Assembly: GCF_003012815.1 (NCBI RefSeq)
Contig: NZ_PXYJ01000001.1
Span: 1-64,000, forward strand
Source: Allosphingosinicella vermicomposti
Lineage (GTDB): Bacteria > Pseudomonadota > Alphaproteobacteria > Sphingomonadales > Sphingomonadaceae
Length of the DNA stretch: 64,000 nt
Direction of reading: 5' to 3'
Under the pieces are notes generated by a model, which was not told the DNA's origin, searched no databases, and was given only the letters and a program-made list of their open reading frames with translations. The translations under genes were made by a program, and so were the position numbers. Numbering within the stretch: position 1 is the first letter of the stretch; every line of letters starts with the position of its first letter. This document shows positions 1 to 8,682 of the stretch, piece after piece.

Positions 1-1704
1 GGAGACGAAATCAATCTGCTGCTGAGTGTTCGCACTCGGATCGACGAAGTTGAACGTACCTTGGGCAATCGCCGTGAGCAGGTTGGCGATATAGACATAG
101 CCGGTCTGCGTGCGACGCAGATCGTTATGCATCGCCGTCAGGTCGACGCGATAGTCCCAATCTTCCAGCAAGGTGCCGGTGACGCCGGCGGCAACACGAT
201 ACACGCGGCTGCGGGTTTCGTTGTAGGTCGGATCCTGGATCGGACGGCCGATAAACCGCGCGACCTGCCCTTGAGCTGCGAACGGGTTGTTCGGATTGAG
301 CGTCGCGCCCGGCGTCGTTGCCGTACACCCGGTGTTGAGGCCCGAAGCATCGCCAACGCCCGTCGGGCAGACATAGACCGGAAGGGTCAACGGGAACGAT
401 CCCGGGGCGAGGTTGGCAGCCGGGCCAGCCGCAGTAGAGAAGGGACGGTAAAGAATACCGGCATTGGCCGCGCCGCGAACCACGGGCGGGAAGCCGGTAT
501 AGTCAACCGTGCTCTGCTGGAAGTTCACCATCACATAACCTTCGGCAGTGTCGCCGAGACGCGCGGTGAAGCGGCCCGAGCCGCCGAAGCGTTCAATATT
601 CGGAGAAACAACGCCGAACTGCTTCGTGATGTCGACGGTGCAGACCTGCGTCGCTGCGGGCGCCGGAGCATTGGCCGCGATTTCCGACGGAGTCAGGAAA
701 TAGCCATCGCCATATTGGCAGCCCGCTGCCGGATTGAGCAATTCGTAGCGCCCAAGCGCTGTGGTGTTCGTCGCATCGTACGGGCGAACGTAAGAATCAT
801 AACCGATCAGGAAGCCTTCCAGCTCGCCGGTGATCGGATCGCGTGAGTTGACGATGTTGTTCGGTCCGCATTCGCCATCGAAGCAGATGCCGGTTTCGTC
901 ATCCGAATTGTACGGATAGGGCAATTCGCGGTTGTAGACGCCGTCCGAATTGAACCAGAAGCCGCTGATATAGGCATTCATGCCGTCTTCATCGAGATCG
1001 CCCATGCCGGCCGTCAGGCTGAGGCGCTGGTTGGCGGCGATGCCATCCTGCGAGATGCCGGCTTCGGCGCGGCCGCTGATACCCTGGAATTCGCGCTTCG
1101 TGATGATGTTGACCACGCCGGCGATGGCGTCCGCGCCGTAGGTCGACGAAGCGCCGTCGCGCAGCACTTCGATGCGGTCGACGATATCGTCAGGAATGGT
1201 GTTCAAGTCGACGAAGTTGCGCGAACCGTCGTCGGCGAGCGGATAATAAGCGGCGCGCTGGCCATCGAACAGCACGAGCGTCGAGTTGGTCGAAAGACCA
1301 CGGAGCGACACGGCCGATGCACCGGCGGCAAAGGCGCCGTTGGCGGTAAAGGAGTTGGTCAGTGCCGGGCCGTTGTTCGATGCGAGCGATTGGATCGCAT
1401 CCTGGATCGTGTTCTGGCCGCGCTGGTCAATGGCTTCGGTCGTGAGAACCGTGATCGGAGAAACGGTTGCCGACGTCGTGCCACGGAACAGCGTACCGGT
1501 AACAACGATTTCTTCTTCGGTGTTGCCGGTGTTAGTGTTGGGAACCGGAGCCGGCGTCTGCTCTTCCCCTTGCTCGGTCGTCTGGGCGCCCGGCGTGTTG
1601 GTTGCATCCTGCGCAAAAGCGGGCGCGGCAAAGCTCGCGCCGAAAAGGGCAACCGCGGTCAAAGCCGTGCTGCCACGCAGAATCCTGGTGTGGAGATTCG
1701 TCAT
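1..1704 (-). CDS. TonB-dependent receptor, C-terminus cut by the window edge
   Basis: Outer-membrane receptor for energy-dependent uptake of an unknown ligand. The reading frame runs from an ATG at 1704 to base 1 without a stop, giving 568 residues, so the end of the barrel lies outside the window. Visible parts: a signal peptide of about 31 residues ending APAFAQ, a Pro/Thr/Asn-rich linker, a TonB-box-like EEEIVVTGT, then a plug domain with VSLRGL and the VLRDGASSTYGADAIAGVVNII region typical in spacing of sphingomonad receptors. The later sequence has pairs of cysteines in extracellular-loop-like stretches. No transporter partner or regulator is visible nearby, so the substrate cannot be named. 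A short inverted repeat lies about 130 bases upstream. Confidence 0.92.
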   Translation of the reverse strand, partial: MTNLHTRILRGSTALTAVALFGASFAAPAFAQDATNTPGAQTTEQGEEQTPAPVPNTNTGNTEEEIVVTGTLFRGTTSATVSPITVLTTEAIDQRGQNTIQDAIQSLASNNGPALTNSFTANGAFAAGASAVSLRGLSTNSTLVLFDGQRAAYYPLADDGSRNFVDLNTIPDDIVDRIEVLRDGASSTYGADAIAGVVNIITKREFQGISGRAEAGISQDGIAANQRLSLTAGMGDLDEDGMNAYISGFWFNSDGVYNRELPYPYNSDDETGICFDGECGPNNIVNSRDPITGELEGFLIGYDSYVRPYDATNTTALGRYELLNPAAGCQYGDGYFLTPSEIAANAPAPAATQVCTVDITKQFGVVSPNIERFGGSGRFTARLGDTAEGYVMVNFQQSTVDYTGFPPVVRGAANAGILYRPFSTAAGPAANLAPGSFPLTLPVYVCPTGVGDASGLNTGCTATTPGATLNPNNPFAAQGQVARFIGRPIQDPTYNETRSRVYRVAAGVTGTLLEDWDYRVDLTAMHNDLRRTQTGYVYIANLLTAIAQGTFNFVDPSANTQQQIDFVS

Positions 1705-1831
1705 ATTTCACCCCTATGTGGACGCGCTCTTCTTCTTGAGCTGCGCTGTTTTGGCGCCGGTTTTCCGGCTGCGGGGCGAAAGCTGCCTCTAAAGTACGCC
1801 TGTTGTAAAGCTGTCGTCGGCGATCCATGTC

Positions 1832-1846
1832 GTGGACATTGTCCAC
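1832..1846. promoter_or_regulatory. Inverted repeat upstream of the TonB receptor
   Basis: GTGGAC-att-GTCCAC, perfect 6-bp arms, about 128 bases upstream of the receptor start. It could be an operator for a dimeric regulator. No promoter elements were confirmed. The rest of 1705-1913 shows no gene. Confidence 0.25.
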
Positions 1847-1913
1847 TGTCTCAGAAATGTCACAGTTGGGCATTCCAGCGATACTGTACCCCAGATGGGG
1901 AATCAGCGCTCCT

Positions 1914-2105
1914 TCATTGAGACTGACAGGAGAGCTCACAGGAGCTATAGGCTTCCTGCTTGCTCACGCTCCAATAACGAAGCTGGTCCAGGGGGATCTT
2001 TCGCCCGGTGACGGCGCACAATACGTGATCGCCTGACGATAAAAGGCGGAACGTGCCGTCTAGATAGTGCACCTTCGCGGGGCGGTCGGCGTTGGCCATC
2101 AGCAT
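1914..2105 (-). CDS. DUF2093 family protein
   Basis: Small soluble protein of 63 residues and unknown function. The motif run AKVHYLDGTFRLLSSGDHV, followed by CAVTGRKIPLDQLRYWSV, is characteristic of DUF2093, a family that I know mainly from alphaproteobacteria and often beside xseA. I chose the ATG at 2105 because an AAGGA sequence lies about 11 bases upstream; a TTG at 2114 sits too close to it, and an ATG at 2099 is also possible. It follows xseA on the same strand with a very short gap and is probably co-transcribed. Family function is unknown; the single CxxxG region could bind a metal or nothing. Confidence 0.8.
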   Translation of the reverse strand: MLMANADRPAKVHYLDGTFRLLSSGDHVLCAVTGRKIPLDQLRYWSVSKQEAYSSCELSCQSQ

Positions 2106-2119
2106 AGACTTCAAAATCC

Positions 2120-3577
2120 TTAGAAAAGTTTCGGTTGCTCAGGTTTGTCCTGTGAATAGCTAGCGCGGCGCGCACGCTCAACGGGTGACTTGGCAGCCCC
2201 CGCGACTTCAGCGTCCACGCGGCCGTCGGCGAAGATCAGGGTGAAGTGACGGGCCGCGCGTGCGGCGGCTGCGGCTGTGAGGACATGGCCGCTCCGGTCT
2301 TCGACGCGGACATAGCCTTTTTCGAGCGGCTTGTTGGGGTGCGCTAGCTCGGCGACGCGCCATAAGGCTTTCACGGCGCGGTCGCCCTCGGCGATCTTGC
2401 GGAGAATGATCTGGCCGTCGAGGCGGACGGACGCGAGCCGGTCGGCGGCGCGGGCGTGGCGGGCGGTGAGTAGGGCCGGGCGCAATGCTCCTGCAGCATG
2501 GCCGAGATCGGCGCGGGCGTGACCGAGGCGGGCAGACAGGGCGCGGGGCAGGCGCTCGGAAAGTTCGTCCAGCCGCTGGCGCTGCGGGGCGAGGAGATCG
2601 TCGCGGGCCGGGAAATGGCGGAGGCAGTTGGCGAGCTGTTCGGCGGCGCGTTCGTGGGTGCGGTGCGTGCAGCGGGCGGCGCGAGCACCGAGATCGGCGA
2701 CCAAGGCGGCGAGTTCGGCGCGGACGGGGACGGCCATTTCGGCGGCTGCGGTGGGCGTCGGTGCGCGGACGTCTGCGGCGAAATCGCAGAGCGAGGTGTC
2801 CGTTTCGTGGCCGACGGCCGAGATGATCGGGATCGAACAATCGGCGACGGCGCGCACGACCGCTTCCTCGTTGAAGGCCCAAAGATCCTCGATCGAGCCG
2901 CCGCCGCGCGCCACGATGACGAGATCGGGGCGAGGAACGGGGCCACCCGGCCGGGCGGCATCGAAACCGCGTACGGCAGCGGCGACCTGTTCGGCAGCGC
3001 CTTCGCCCTGCACGGCGACGGGCCAGACGACGACATGGGTGGGGCAGCGATCCTCAAGCCGGTGGAGAATGTCGCGGATGACGGCGCCGGTGGGCGAGGT
3101 GACGACGCCGATCACCTTGGGCATGAAGGGCAAGGGCTTCTTGGCGGCGGCGTCGAACAGCCCTTCGGCGGCGAGCGCCTGGCGACGCTTGTCGAGGAGG
3201 GCCATGAGCGCGCCTTGCCCGGCAAGCTCCAGCCGGTCGATCACGATCTGGTAGCGGGAGCGGCCGGGATAGGTGGTGAGGCGGCCGGTCGCGACGACCT
3301 CGATCCCGTCCTCGGGACGGAAACGGAGCGCGCCCGCGACGGCTTTCCAGATGACGCCGTCGAGGACGGCCTTGTCGTCCTTCAGGCAGAGGTAGCAATG
3401 GCCAGAGGCGGCGCGCTTCCAGCCGGAAATCTCGCCGCGGACCCGGACGTGACCGAAGGCGTCCTCCACCGTTCGCTTCAGGGCGCCGGACAATTCGGAG
3501 ACAGAGAGAGCGGGCGCGTTGTCGCCGGGCGTATCGGTTGCTAACAGCCCGAAATCATCGGAAGGGAAATCGGTCAT
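2120..3577 (-). CDS. xseA: Exodeoxyribonuclease VII large subunit
   Basis: Large subunit of exonuclease VII, which degrades single-stranded DNA together with the small subunit XseB. The 485-residue product has an N-terminal OB-fold region ([18 protein letters not shown], then [11 protein letters not shown] and [10 protein letters not shown]), the catalytic core with [18 protein letters not shown] and [18 protein letters not shown], and a long alpha-helical C-terminal half ending with the typical [10 protein letters not shown] and FADG segments. The frame stays open upstream to 4168, but that extension lies antisense to purD and has no family similarity, so the ATG at 3577 is used. Its start codon shares two bases with the divergent purD start. 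xseB is not in the window. Confidence 0.95.
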   Translation of the reverse strand: MTDFPSDDFGLLATDTPGDNAPALSVSELSGALKRTVEDAFGHVRVRGEISGWKRAASGHCYLCLKDDKAVLDGVIWKAVAGALRFRPEDGIEVVATGRLTTYPGRSRYQIVIDRLELAGQGALMALLDKRRQALAAEGLFDAAAKKPLPFMPKVIGVVTSPTGAVIRDILHRLEDRCPTHVVVWPVAVQGEGAAEQVAAAVRGFDAARPGGPVPRPDLVIVARGGGSIEDLWAFNEEAVVRAVADCSIPIISAVGHETDTSLCDFAADVRAPTPTAAAEMAVPVRAELAALVADLGARAARCTHRTHERAAEQLANCLRHFPARDDLLAPQRQRLDELSERLPRALSARLGHARADLGHAAGALRPALLTARHARAADRLASVRLDGQIILRKIAEGDRAVKALWRVAELAHPNKPLEKGYVRVEDRSGHVLTAAAAARAARHFTLIFADGRVDAEVAGAAKSPVERARRASYSQDKPEQPKLF

Positions 3578-4853
3578 GAACGTCCTGTTGCTTGGCTCCG
3601 GCGGGCGCGAACATGCGCTGGCGTGGAAGATCGCGCAATCGCCGCTGCTCACCCAGCTATATGCATCACCGGGCAATCCGGGGATAGGGCAGGAGGCGCG
3701 GATCGTGGCGCTGAACCCTTCAAAACACGACGAAATCACCGCATTTTGCCGCGAAAACGCGGTGGAATTGGTGGTGATCGGACCCGAAGCCTCCTTAGTG
3801 GACGGCCTTGCCGACACGCTTCGCGCGCAAAATATCCTGGTTTTCGGGCCAAATAAGGTGCCCGCACAGCTTGAAGGGTCGAAAGGCTTCACAAAAGAGC
3901 TGTGCGCGCGGCACGATATTCCGACTGCGCGCTTCGTTTGCGCGGCGAGCAAGGCCGAAGCGGAGGCCGCGCTTCCGGACTTTGGTCTCCCCGTGGTGAT
4001 CAAGGCGGACGGGCTTGCGGCGGGCAAGGGCGTAATCATCGCGGAGACAACCGAAGAGGCGAGGGCCGCGCTCGACACGATGTTCGACGGCGCGTTCGGC
4101 GAGGCCGGTTCGTCGGTGGTGATCGAGGAGTTTCTGACCGGCGAGGAAGCGAGCTTCTTCGCGATCACTGACGGGAAGAGCGTGGTGCCGTTCGGATCGG
4201 CGCAGGATCATAAACGCGTCGGCGACGGCGACACTGGCCCCAATACGGGCGGCATGGGCGCCTATAGCCCGGCCCGCGTGCTGACGCCGGAGCTCGAACG
4301 GCAAGTGTTGGACAGGATCGTCCAGCCGACCGTCGATGCGCTTGCGGCCGAAGGCACGCCCTTTTCGGGTGTGCTCTATGCCGGACTGATGCTCACTGAG
4401 GCGGGCCCGAAGCTCATCGAATATAATGCGCGGTTCGGGGACCCCGAATGCCAGGTGCTGATGATGCGGCTGGACAGCGATCTGCTCGCACTGATGCTGG
4501 CAACCGCGAAGGGCGAGCTTGGCAAAGCGGAAGCGCCGCGTTTCTCGGACGATGCCGCGCTCACCGTGGTGATGGCGGCGAAGGGCTATCCGGGCACGCC
4601 GGACAAGGGCGGCGCGATTGCGGGACTCGAGCGCGTACATGGCGCGAAGGTCTTCCACGCCGGCACCACGTTGGCGGACGGGCGGCTCGTCGCGAGTGGC
4701 GGACGTGTTCTCAATGTGACGGCACGAGGCGCGACGATCCATGCCGCGCAGGCAGCGGCCTATAAGGCGGTTGCCGCGATCGACTTTCCGAGCGGCTTTT
4801 ACCGACGCGATATCGGCTGGCGCGAAGTGGCACGGGAGAAACAAGCGGGGTGA
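3576..4853 (+). CDS. purD: Phosphoribosylamine-glycine ligase (GARS)
   Basis: Catalyses ATP-dependent ligation of glycine to phosphoribosylamine, the second step of purine synthesis. The product has 425 residues, the normal length. It starts [17 protein letters not shown], the family N-terminus, and carries ATP-grasp elements: [14 protein letters not shown], the [12 protein letters not shown] strand, [19 protein letters not shown] (signature) and [12 protein letters not shown] for metal binding. The ribosome-binding site (GGAAGGGAAA just upstream of 3576) lies inside the coding sequence of the divergent xseA. An in-frame upstream start at 3519 would only add residues antisense to xseA and is rejected. 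Confidence 0.97.
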   Translation: MNVLLLGSGGREHALAWKIAQSPLLTQLYASPGNPGIGQEARIVALNPSKHDEITAFCRENAVELVVIGPEASLVDGLADTLRAQNILVFGPNKVPAQLEGSKGFTKELCARHDIPTARFVCAASKAEAEAALPDFGLPVVIKADGLAAGKGVIIAETTEEARAALDTMFDGAFGEAGSSVVIEEFLTGEEASFFAITDGKSVVPFGSAQDHKRVGDGDTGPNTGGMGAYSPARVLTPELERQVLDRIVQPTVDALAAEGTPFSGVLYAGLMLTEAGPKLIEYNARFGDPECQVLMMRLDSDLLALMLATAKGELGKAEAPRFSDDAALTVVMAAKGYPGTPDKGGAIAGLERVHGAKVFHAGTTLADGRLVASGGRVLNVTARGATIHAAQAAAYKAVAAIDFPSGFYRRDIGWREVAREKQAG

Positions 4854-4914
4854 ACCGGGGCTTGCCCCAAGCGTTCAGCCAATCGATACCGTGCCGAAAC
4901 GGGAGGAGAGCATC

Positions 4915-5352
4915 ATGTCGGGATGGGTGAAATTCGCGATCGGCCTTGCCGCCGCCTTGCTGATCGGCTGGCTCCATCACGGGCCGCTTGGCGCCGGCGC
5001 GCGTTTCGTCGACGGACTGGAGCGGCAGGCGCAGGCCGCGGTGGCGCAGACCAATGTGCCGGGCGTCACCGTCCGCCTGGGTCACGATCCGCTGTCCCGG
5101 CATGCGACGCTCTCCGGCCCGGCCGACGCTTTCCAGCGCGAAGGGCAGGGCGAGCTCAAAGGAATTAACGACTGGGTGGCGGAGATCGAAGGGATTTCCG
5201 GCTATCACTGGGCCGACGATGCGGGCGGCGCACCCACCGCGATGCCGCTCCTCGCCGAATTGCTGATCCTCGTCGCCATCGCCTATCTGGCCGGATTGGG
5301 TCTTGGCTGGCTGCTGTTCGGGCGCCGCCGCGACGACGACGGCCTTTATTGA
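4915..5352 (+). CDS. Small two-TM protein with BON-like domain
   Basis: Unassigned envelope protein of 145 residues. An N-terminal membrane anchor (about residues 6-18) is followed by a roughly 80-residue soluble segment in which GVTVRLGHDPLSRHATLSGPA resembles a BON/OmpA-N-like phospholipid-binding fold; a second transmembrane helix (about 110-135) and an Arg/Asp-rich tail end the protein. The start at 4915 is supported by GGGAGGAGAG 4-13 bases upstream; longer readings run into purD. The next gene, a membrane-anchored HhH protein, follows closely on the same strand, suggesting one transcript. In related bacteria, as I recall, similar N-termini are joined to an OmpA domain, which is absent here. 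Confidence 0.7.
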   Translation: MSGWVKFAIGLAAALLIGWLHHGPLGAGARFVDGLERQAQAAVAQTNVPGVTVRLGHDPLSRHATLSGPADAFQREGQGELKGINDWVAEIEGISGYHWADDAGGAPTAMPLLAELLILVAIAYLAGLGLGWLLFGRRRDDDGLY

Positions 5353-5373
5353 TTTCAGTCCAAGGGGAAGATG

Positions 5374-5901
5374 ATGACCTTGCTTGCCGAAAACAATCTT
5401 GTTCCGATCCTGATCGTCCTGGTGCTGGGCATCGCGGTCGCGTGGTGGATCTTCCGCCGCAAGGCCGCGCCCCGCGTCGAGACGAAGGTGCCGCCGGTCG
5501 AATCCAGGCCGGAGCCCGCACCACTTGCCCGCACTGCGCCCGATACGCGCGAGGGCAATGGCCTGATCGACGAAGGCGCAGCGGCGGCGACCGATGTTGC
5601 GGGGCATTTCATGGGCGTCGAGGCTCATGCCGAACTGCCCGGCGCGGAAGGCCCGCCCGACAATCTGCAGACGATGAAGGGAGTCGGCCCGAAGTTCGCG
5701 GCTTTGCTCAACGAAAATGGGATCACGCGGTTCGAGCAAATTTCACGCCTGAGCGCGGGCGAGATCGAAGTGCTGGACGGCAAGCTCGGCGCCTTTTCCG
5801 GGCGGATCGCGCGGGACCGGCTGGTCGATCAGGCGCATTATCTGGCGCGCGGCGACCGGGATGGGTTTGAGGCGAAGTTCGGGAAGTTGGGCGGGGCGTA
5901 A
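5374..5901 (+). CDS. Membrane-anchored helix-hairpin-helix protein
   Basis: A single N-terminal transmembrane helix (about residues 8-26, ending WWIFRRK) is followed by a Pro/Ala/Glu-rich linker and a C-terminal helix-hairpin-helix domain: LQTMKGVGPKFAALLNENGI, then FEQISRLSAGEIEVLD. This is the domain often labelled flap-endonuclease-like or NADH dehydrogenase subunit E-like HhH; it probably binds DNA or protein without being a nuclease. AAGGGGAAG ends directly at 5370, so the second of two adjacent ATGs (5374) has the better spacing than 5371. Length is 175 residues. Likely co-transcribed with the BON-like protein upstream. Function unknown. Confidence 0.72.
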   Translation: MTLLAENNLVPILIVLVLGIAVAWWIFRRKAAPRVETKVPPVESRPEPAPLARTAPDTREGNGLIDEGAAAATDVAGHFMGVEAHAELPGAEGPPDNLQTMKGVGPKFAALLNENGITRFEQISRLSAGEIEVLDGKLGAFSGRIARDRLVDQAHYLARGDRDGFEAKFGKLGGA

Positions 5902-5954
5902 GGCTCCGCAAGCTCCTCTCGGCAGTCTTGTCCCCCGGACAAGACCAAAAGCCG

Positions 5955-6049
5955 CCTCGATGCTGGGAGAGGGGGAGTCGGGGACGTCTGCACGTTTCTC
6001 CCACGTCATTCCCCTCTCTCCAACTCTCTCCCCTGAAGGGGAGAGAGGG
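5955..6049. repeat. Two-armed palindromic repeat, family A
   Basis: A GAGAGGGGGAGTC arm near 5957 and a right arm at 6024-6047 with perfect 10-bp complementarity (CTCTCTCCCC-tgaa-GGGGAGAGAG) flank an internal segment. The same arms and internal segment recur at 13690-13803 and 38703-38805; this copy is in the opposite orientation. Confidence 0.75.
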
Positions 6050-6118
6050 TGTGGGCGCTAGCGAGCCTAAGATGTCTTCAGGCGCATCGAGCGCCCTCAG
6101 CCATACCCCTCTCCCTAA

Positions 6119-6142
6119 TCCCTCTCCCGCAAGGGGAGAGGG
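6119..6142. repeat. Family A half-element hairpin
   Basis: Inverted repeat CCCTCTCCC-gcaag-GGGAGAGGG lying just beyond the stop of the CorC-like gene. It could act as a transcription barrier, but no long T-run follows on the minus strand. Confidence 0.6.
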
Positions 6143-6149
6143 ACTTTTA

Positions 6150-7478
6150 TTAGGGGCGCCTTCCCCTGACGTTTTCCATTGCCAGGATCTTGTCGATCTT
6201 GCGGCCGTCCATGTCGAGGATTTCGAAGCGCCAATTGCCGTGGCTGAAGCGTTCGCCGACTTCGGGGATGTGCTTCAGCACCGACAAAGCGAAGCCCGCG
6301 ACGGTGGAAAAGTCGCGTTCTTCCGGGAGCGGCATGCCGAGGCGGTCGGTGAGCAGGTCGGCCGAGGCGGAGCCTGAGACGAGCCAGCTGCCGTCTTCGC
6401 GCTCGACAAGCGGCGGATCGGTGTCGACGTCGAGGTCCGAGAGGAAATTGCCCGCAAGGGCGGCGAGGAGGTCCGCGGGCGTGACGATGCCGTCAAGGTG
6501 GCCATATTCGTCGTGGACGAAGGCGATCGGCACTTCGGCGGACTGAAGCACGGCGAGCGTGTCCATCGCGCCCATCTGATCGGACACCACCGGCGCCTCG
6601 CGCATCAAGGTGCGCAGGTTCAGGGGCTGGCCGGCGAGAAGGCAGGTGGCGACATCGCGCGCCTCGATCACGCCGACCACCTTGTCCACCGACCCTTCTG
6701 CAACGGCGATGCGGCTGTGGGGGGTGCGGAGCAGGTGTTCGCGCACGGCGTCCGGCGCCGCGTCTATATCGATCCAGTCGACGTCGGTACGCGGCGTCAT
6801 GACTTCACGGGTCGGGCGGTCGGCAAGACGCATGACGCCTGAGATGATGGCGCGCTCGTTTTCCTCCAAAATGCCTGCGCTATGGGCTTCGGCGACCACG
6901 AGATGGAGTTCCTCCGCCGTCACCTTGTCCTCGCTATCTCGCTTGAGGCCGAACAGGGCGAAAACGAGGCCAGTCGTCTTGTCGAGGATCCAGACGAACG
7001 GCGCGGTGATGCGGGCCATCCATAGCATGGGGGTGGACACGAGCGCGGCGATGGCTTCGGGCCTGCGGAGCGCGAATTGCTTGGGCACAAGCTCGCCGAT
7101 CACCAACGAAGCGTAAGTGGTGAGCACGATGACGATGGTGAAGCCCACCGTTTCGGCGGTTTCCGGTTCGAGGCCGAAACGCATGAGGCGTTCTGCGACC
7201 GGCCCGCCAAGGCTGGCGCCGGAATAAGCGCCCGCAAGGATACCGATGAGCGTGATGCCGATCTGCACGGCGGACAGGAACCGGCCGGGATCGGCGGCGA
7301 GATCGAGCGCGATCTGCGCGCCCTTCTTGCCGGATTTGGCCATGGCCTTGAGCCGCGGCGCGCGCGACGAGACGATCGCGAGTTCCGACATGGCGAAGAG
7401 GCCATTCAGGATGACAAGGCCCAGGATGACGACGACGTCGAACCAGGGGAAGGGCGTGAGGGGGGGAGACGGTGCCAT
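6150..7478 (-). CDS. CNNM/CBS-domain hemolysin-family transporter (CorC/HlyC type)
   Basis: Integral membrane protein of 442 residues in the UPF0053/CNNM family, implicated in Mg2+ or Co2+ efflux and homeostasis. It has an N-terminal CNNM transmembrane domain of about 190 residues (opening VVVILGLVILNGLFAMSELA, later VIGELVPKQFAL), a CBS pair with REVMTPRTDVDWID and VHDEYGHLDGIVTPADLLAAL, and a C-terminal CorC/HlyC domain with STVAGFALSVLKHIPEVGE. The hemolysin name is historical; toxin activity is not implied. It is transcribed alone, convergent with the HhH gene and divergent from the OmpA lipoprotein. Confidence 0.92.
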   Translation of the reverse strand: MAPSPPLTPFPWFDVVVILGLVILNGLFAMSELAIVSSRAPRLKAMAKSGKKGAQIALDLAADPGRFLSAVQIGITLIGILAGAYSGASLGGPVAERLMRFGLEPETAETVGFTIVIVLTTYASLVIGELVPKQFALRRPEAIAALVSTPMLWMARITAPFVWILDKTTGLVFALFGLKRDSEDKVTAEELHLVVAEAHSAGILEENERAIISGVMRLADRPTREVMTPRTDVDWIDIDAAPDAVREHLLRTPHSRIAVAEGSVDKVVGVIEARDVATCLLAGQPLNLRTLMREAPVVSDQMGAMDTLAVLQSAEVPIAFVHDEYGHLDGIVTPADLLAALAGNFLSDLDVDTDPPLVEREDGSWLVSGSASADLLTDRLGMPLPEERDFSTVAGFALSVLKHIPEVGERFSHGNWRFEILDMDGRKIDKILAMENVRGRRP

Positions 7479-7614
7479 GATGGAAATCCGATCTTAGCCG
7501 CCAAATCGTTCATCGGGCAATGCGTTCGTAACGCCCCCTCAATGGAACCGGGGCGGGAGCCCGGCGGTTCCCACGCCATCGACCATCATATCCGATTGCA
7601 AAGGAAGGATTATC

Positions 7615-8292
7615 ATGATCCCAGCCAAGCGTTTCGCGGGCATCGCCATGGGCGCCGCCCTCCTCGCCTCCACCGCGGCTTGCGTTACCGATCCGGTGAC
7701 GGGCGAGCGCACCATTTCCAAGGCCGCGATCGGCGCGGGGCTGGGCGTCATCGGCGGCTATCTGGGCGGCGATCTGATCGGCGGGCGCAACGACCGCACC
7801 GAAAAGATCGTCGGCGCGGGCATCGGCGCGATCGCGGGCGCGGGAATCGGCGCCTATATGGACCGCCAGGAACAGCGCATTCGCGAGCAGACCGCGGGTT
7901 CGGGCGTGGAAGTCGACCGGGTGGGCGACGAGCTTCTGCTTCGTATGCCGGCGGGCGTTACCTTTGCGACGAACAGCTATGCGGTTCAGCCGCAATTCCA
8001 GCCGACGCTCGATGAAGTGGCACGCACATTGGCCGATTTCCCTTCTACGCTGATCGACGTCTATGGCCACACCGATTCGACCGGCAGCGACGCGATCAAC
8101 ATCCCGCTGTCGCAGAACCGGGCGCAGGCGGTTGGCAATTACCTGATCGCGCGCGGCGTTAATCCGGCGCGGATCGCGACGCAGGGCTTTGGTTCGAGCC
8201 GCCCGATTGCGGAGAATACGACGGAAGTGGGCAAGCAAGCGAACCGGCGTGTCGAGATCCGCGTGGTGCCGGTTCAGGGTTCGGGTGTTTGA
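7615..8292 (+). CDS. OmpA-family lipoprotein with glycine zipper
   Basis: Outer-membrane lipoprotein of 225 residues that probably tethers the outer membrane to peptidoglycan. A signal peptide ends in a lipobox-like STAAC (Cys about residue 23). A Gly-rich segment follows (about 40-85, AAIGAGLGVIGGYLGGDLIGG and a second GIGAIAGAGIGAYMD), a glycine-zipper membrane element. The C-terminal OmpA domain has DVYGHTDSTGSDAINIPLSQ, RAQAVGNYLIARGV and NRRVEIRV, including the residues that bind diaminopimelate. An AAGGA ribosome-binding site lies about 8 bases upstream. Monocistronic; a family F repeat follows the stop. Confidence 0.93.
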   Translation: MIPAKRFAGIAMGAALLASTAACVTDPVTGERTISKAAIGAGLGVIGGYLGGDLIGGRNDRTEKIVGAGIGAIAGAGIGAYMDRQEQRIREQTAGSGVEVDRVGDELLLRMPAGVTFATNSYAVQPQFQPTLDEVARTLADFPSTLIDVYGHTDSTGSDAINIPLSQNRAQAVGNYLIARGVNPARIATQGFGSSRPIAENTTEVGKQANRRVEIRVVPVQGSGV

Positions 8293-8297
8293 GGCTA

Positions 8298-8411
8298 TCC
8301 CCTGCCGCTTGATGGAGAGGGATGCGTTGGGGGTGATCTATGGCGTAGGGCAAAGCCTACTCCGGAAGCATCACCCCCACCCAACCCTCCCCCCATCGAG
8401 GGGGAGGGCTT
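8298..8411. repeat. Two-armed palindromic repeat, family F
   Basis: Left arm starting GATGGAGAGGGATGCG, right arm CCCTCCCCCCATCGAGGGGG, with matching GGGGGTGAT and ATCACCCCC segments inside. A second copy is at 24702-24808. The right arm plus the following CTTTT could terminate the OmpA transcript. Confidence 0.7.
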
Positions 8412-8461
8412 TTGATGCTTCACTCTCCAATCATTCCGGACGCGCAAAGGTCTTGCCTTGA

Positions 8462-8546
8462 CGTCACTTTTGTGACAGGGGCCCGCGCCAGACGGGAACA
8501 TCCCATCCTGTCTCGGAAGGGCCGGCGCCATTGGTGCCGGCCCTTT
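8462..8546 (+). ncRNA. Candidate structured RNA ending in a terminator hairpin
   Basis: The intergenic region 8293-8682 holds no gene. Within it, three nested or tandem stems are visible: GTCAC-tttt-GTGAC (8462-8475); GACAGG at 8474 pairing with CCTGTC at 8507 and enclosing GGGA-aca-TCCC; and a 14-bp hairpin at 8517-8546 (AAGGGCCGGC with GCCGGCCCTT) followed by TTCATTTCATT. This may be a small RNA or just the 3' end of the OmpA transcript. No promoter could be confirmed. Confidence 0.35.
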
Positions 8547-8550
8547 CATT

Positions 8551-8670
8551 TCATTCGGGTGAGGCCGGGCTGCAAATGGCGCTTTTCTGCGCTTCCGGTG
8601 CTCACCTACTTAAAGTAGGCTGCGCGCCGGTTCTCGAAAAGCACCTTTTTCGCCTCAGCCTGACCCGAAT
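8551..8670. repeat. Large imperfect palindrome
   Basis: CATTCGGGTGAGGC at the left edge is mirrored by CCTCAGCCTGACCCGAATG at the right edge; GCTTTTC and GAAAAGC lie further in, and CCTACTT-a-AAGTAGG forms a perfect centre. It sits just beyond the tadA stop. The shape suggests an interspersed repeat, but no second copy is present in the window. Confidence 0.55.
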
Positions 8671-8682
8671 GGTGAAGGTCGA

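Noticed and set aside
61-846. Plus-strand open frame of 261 codons
   Set aside because: It lies antisense to the TonB receptor, is rich in Arg and Gly and has no domain; a shadow frame of GC-rich coding DNA.
3578-4168. Upstream extension of the xseA frame
   Set aside because: This part is antisense to purD and does not resemble the exonuclease family; the ATG at 3577 gives the normal protein.
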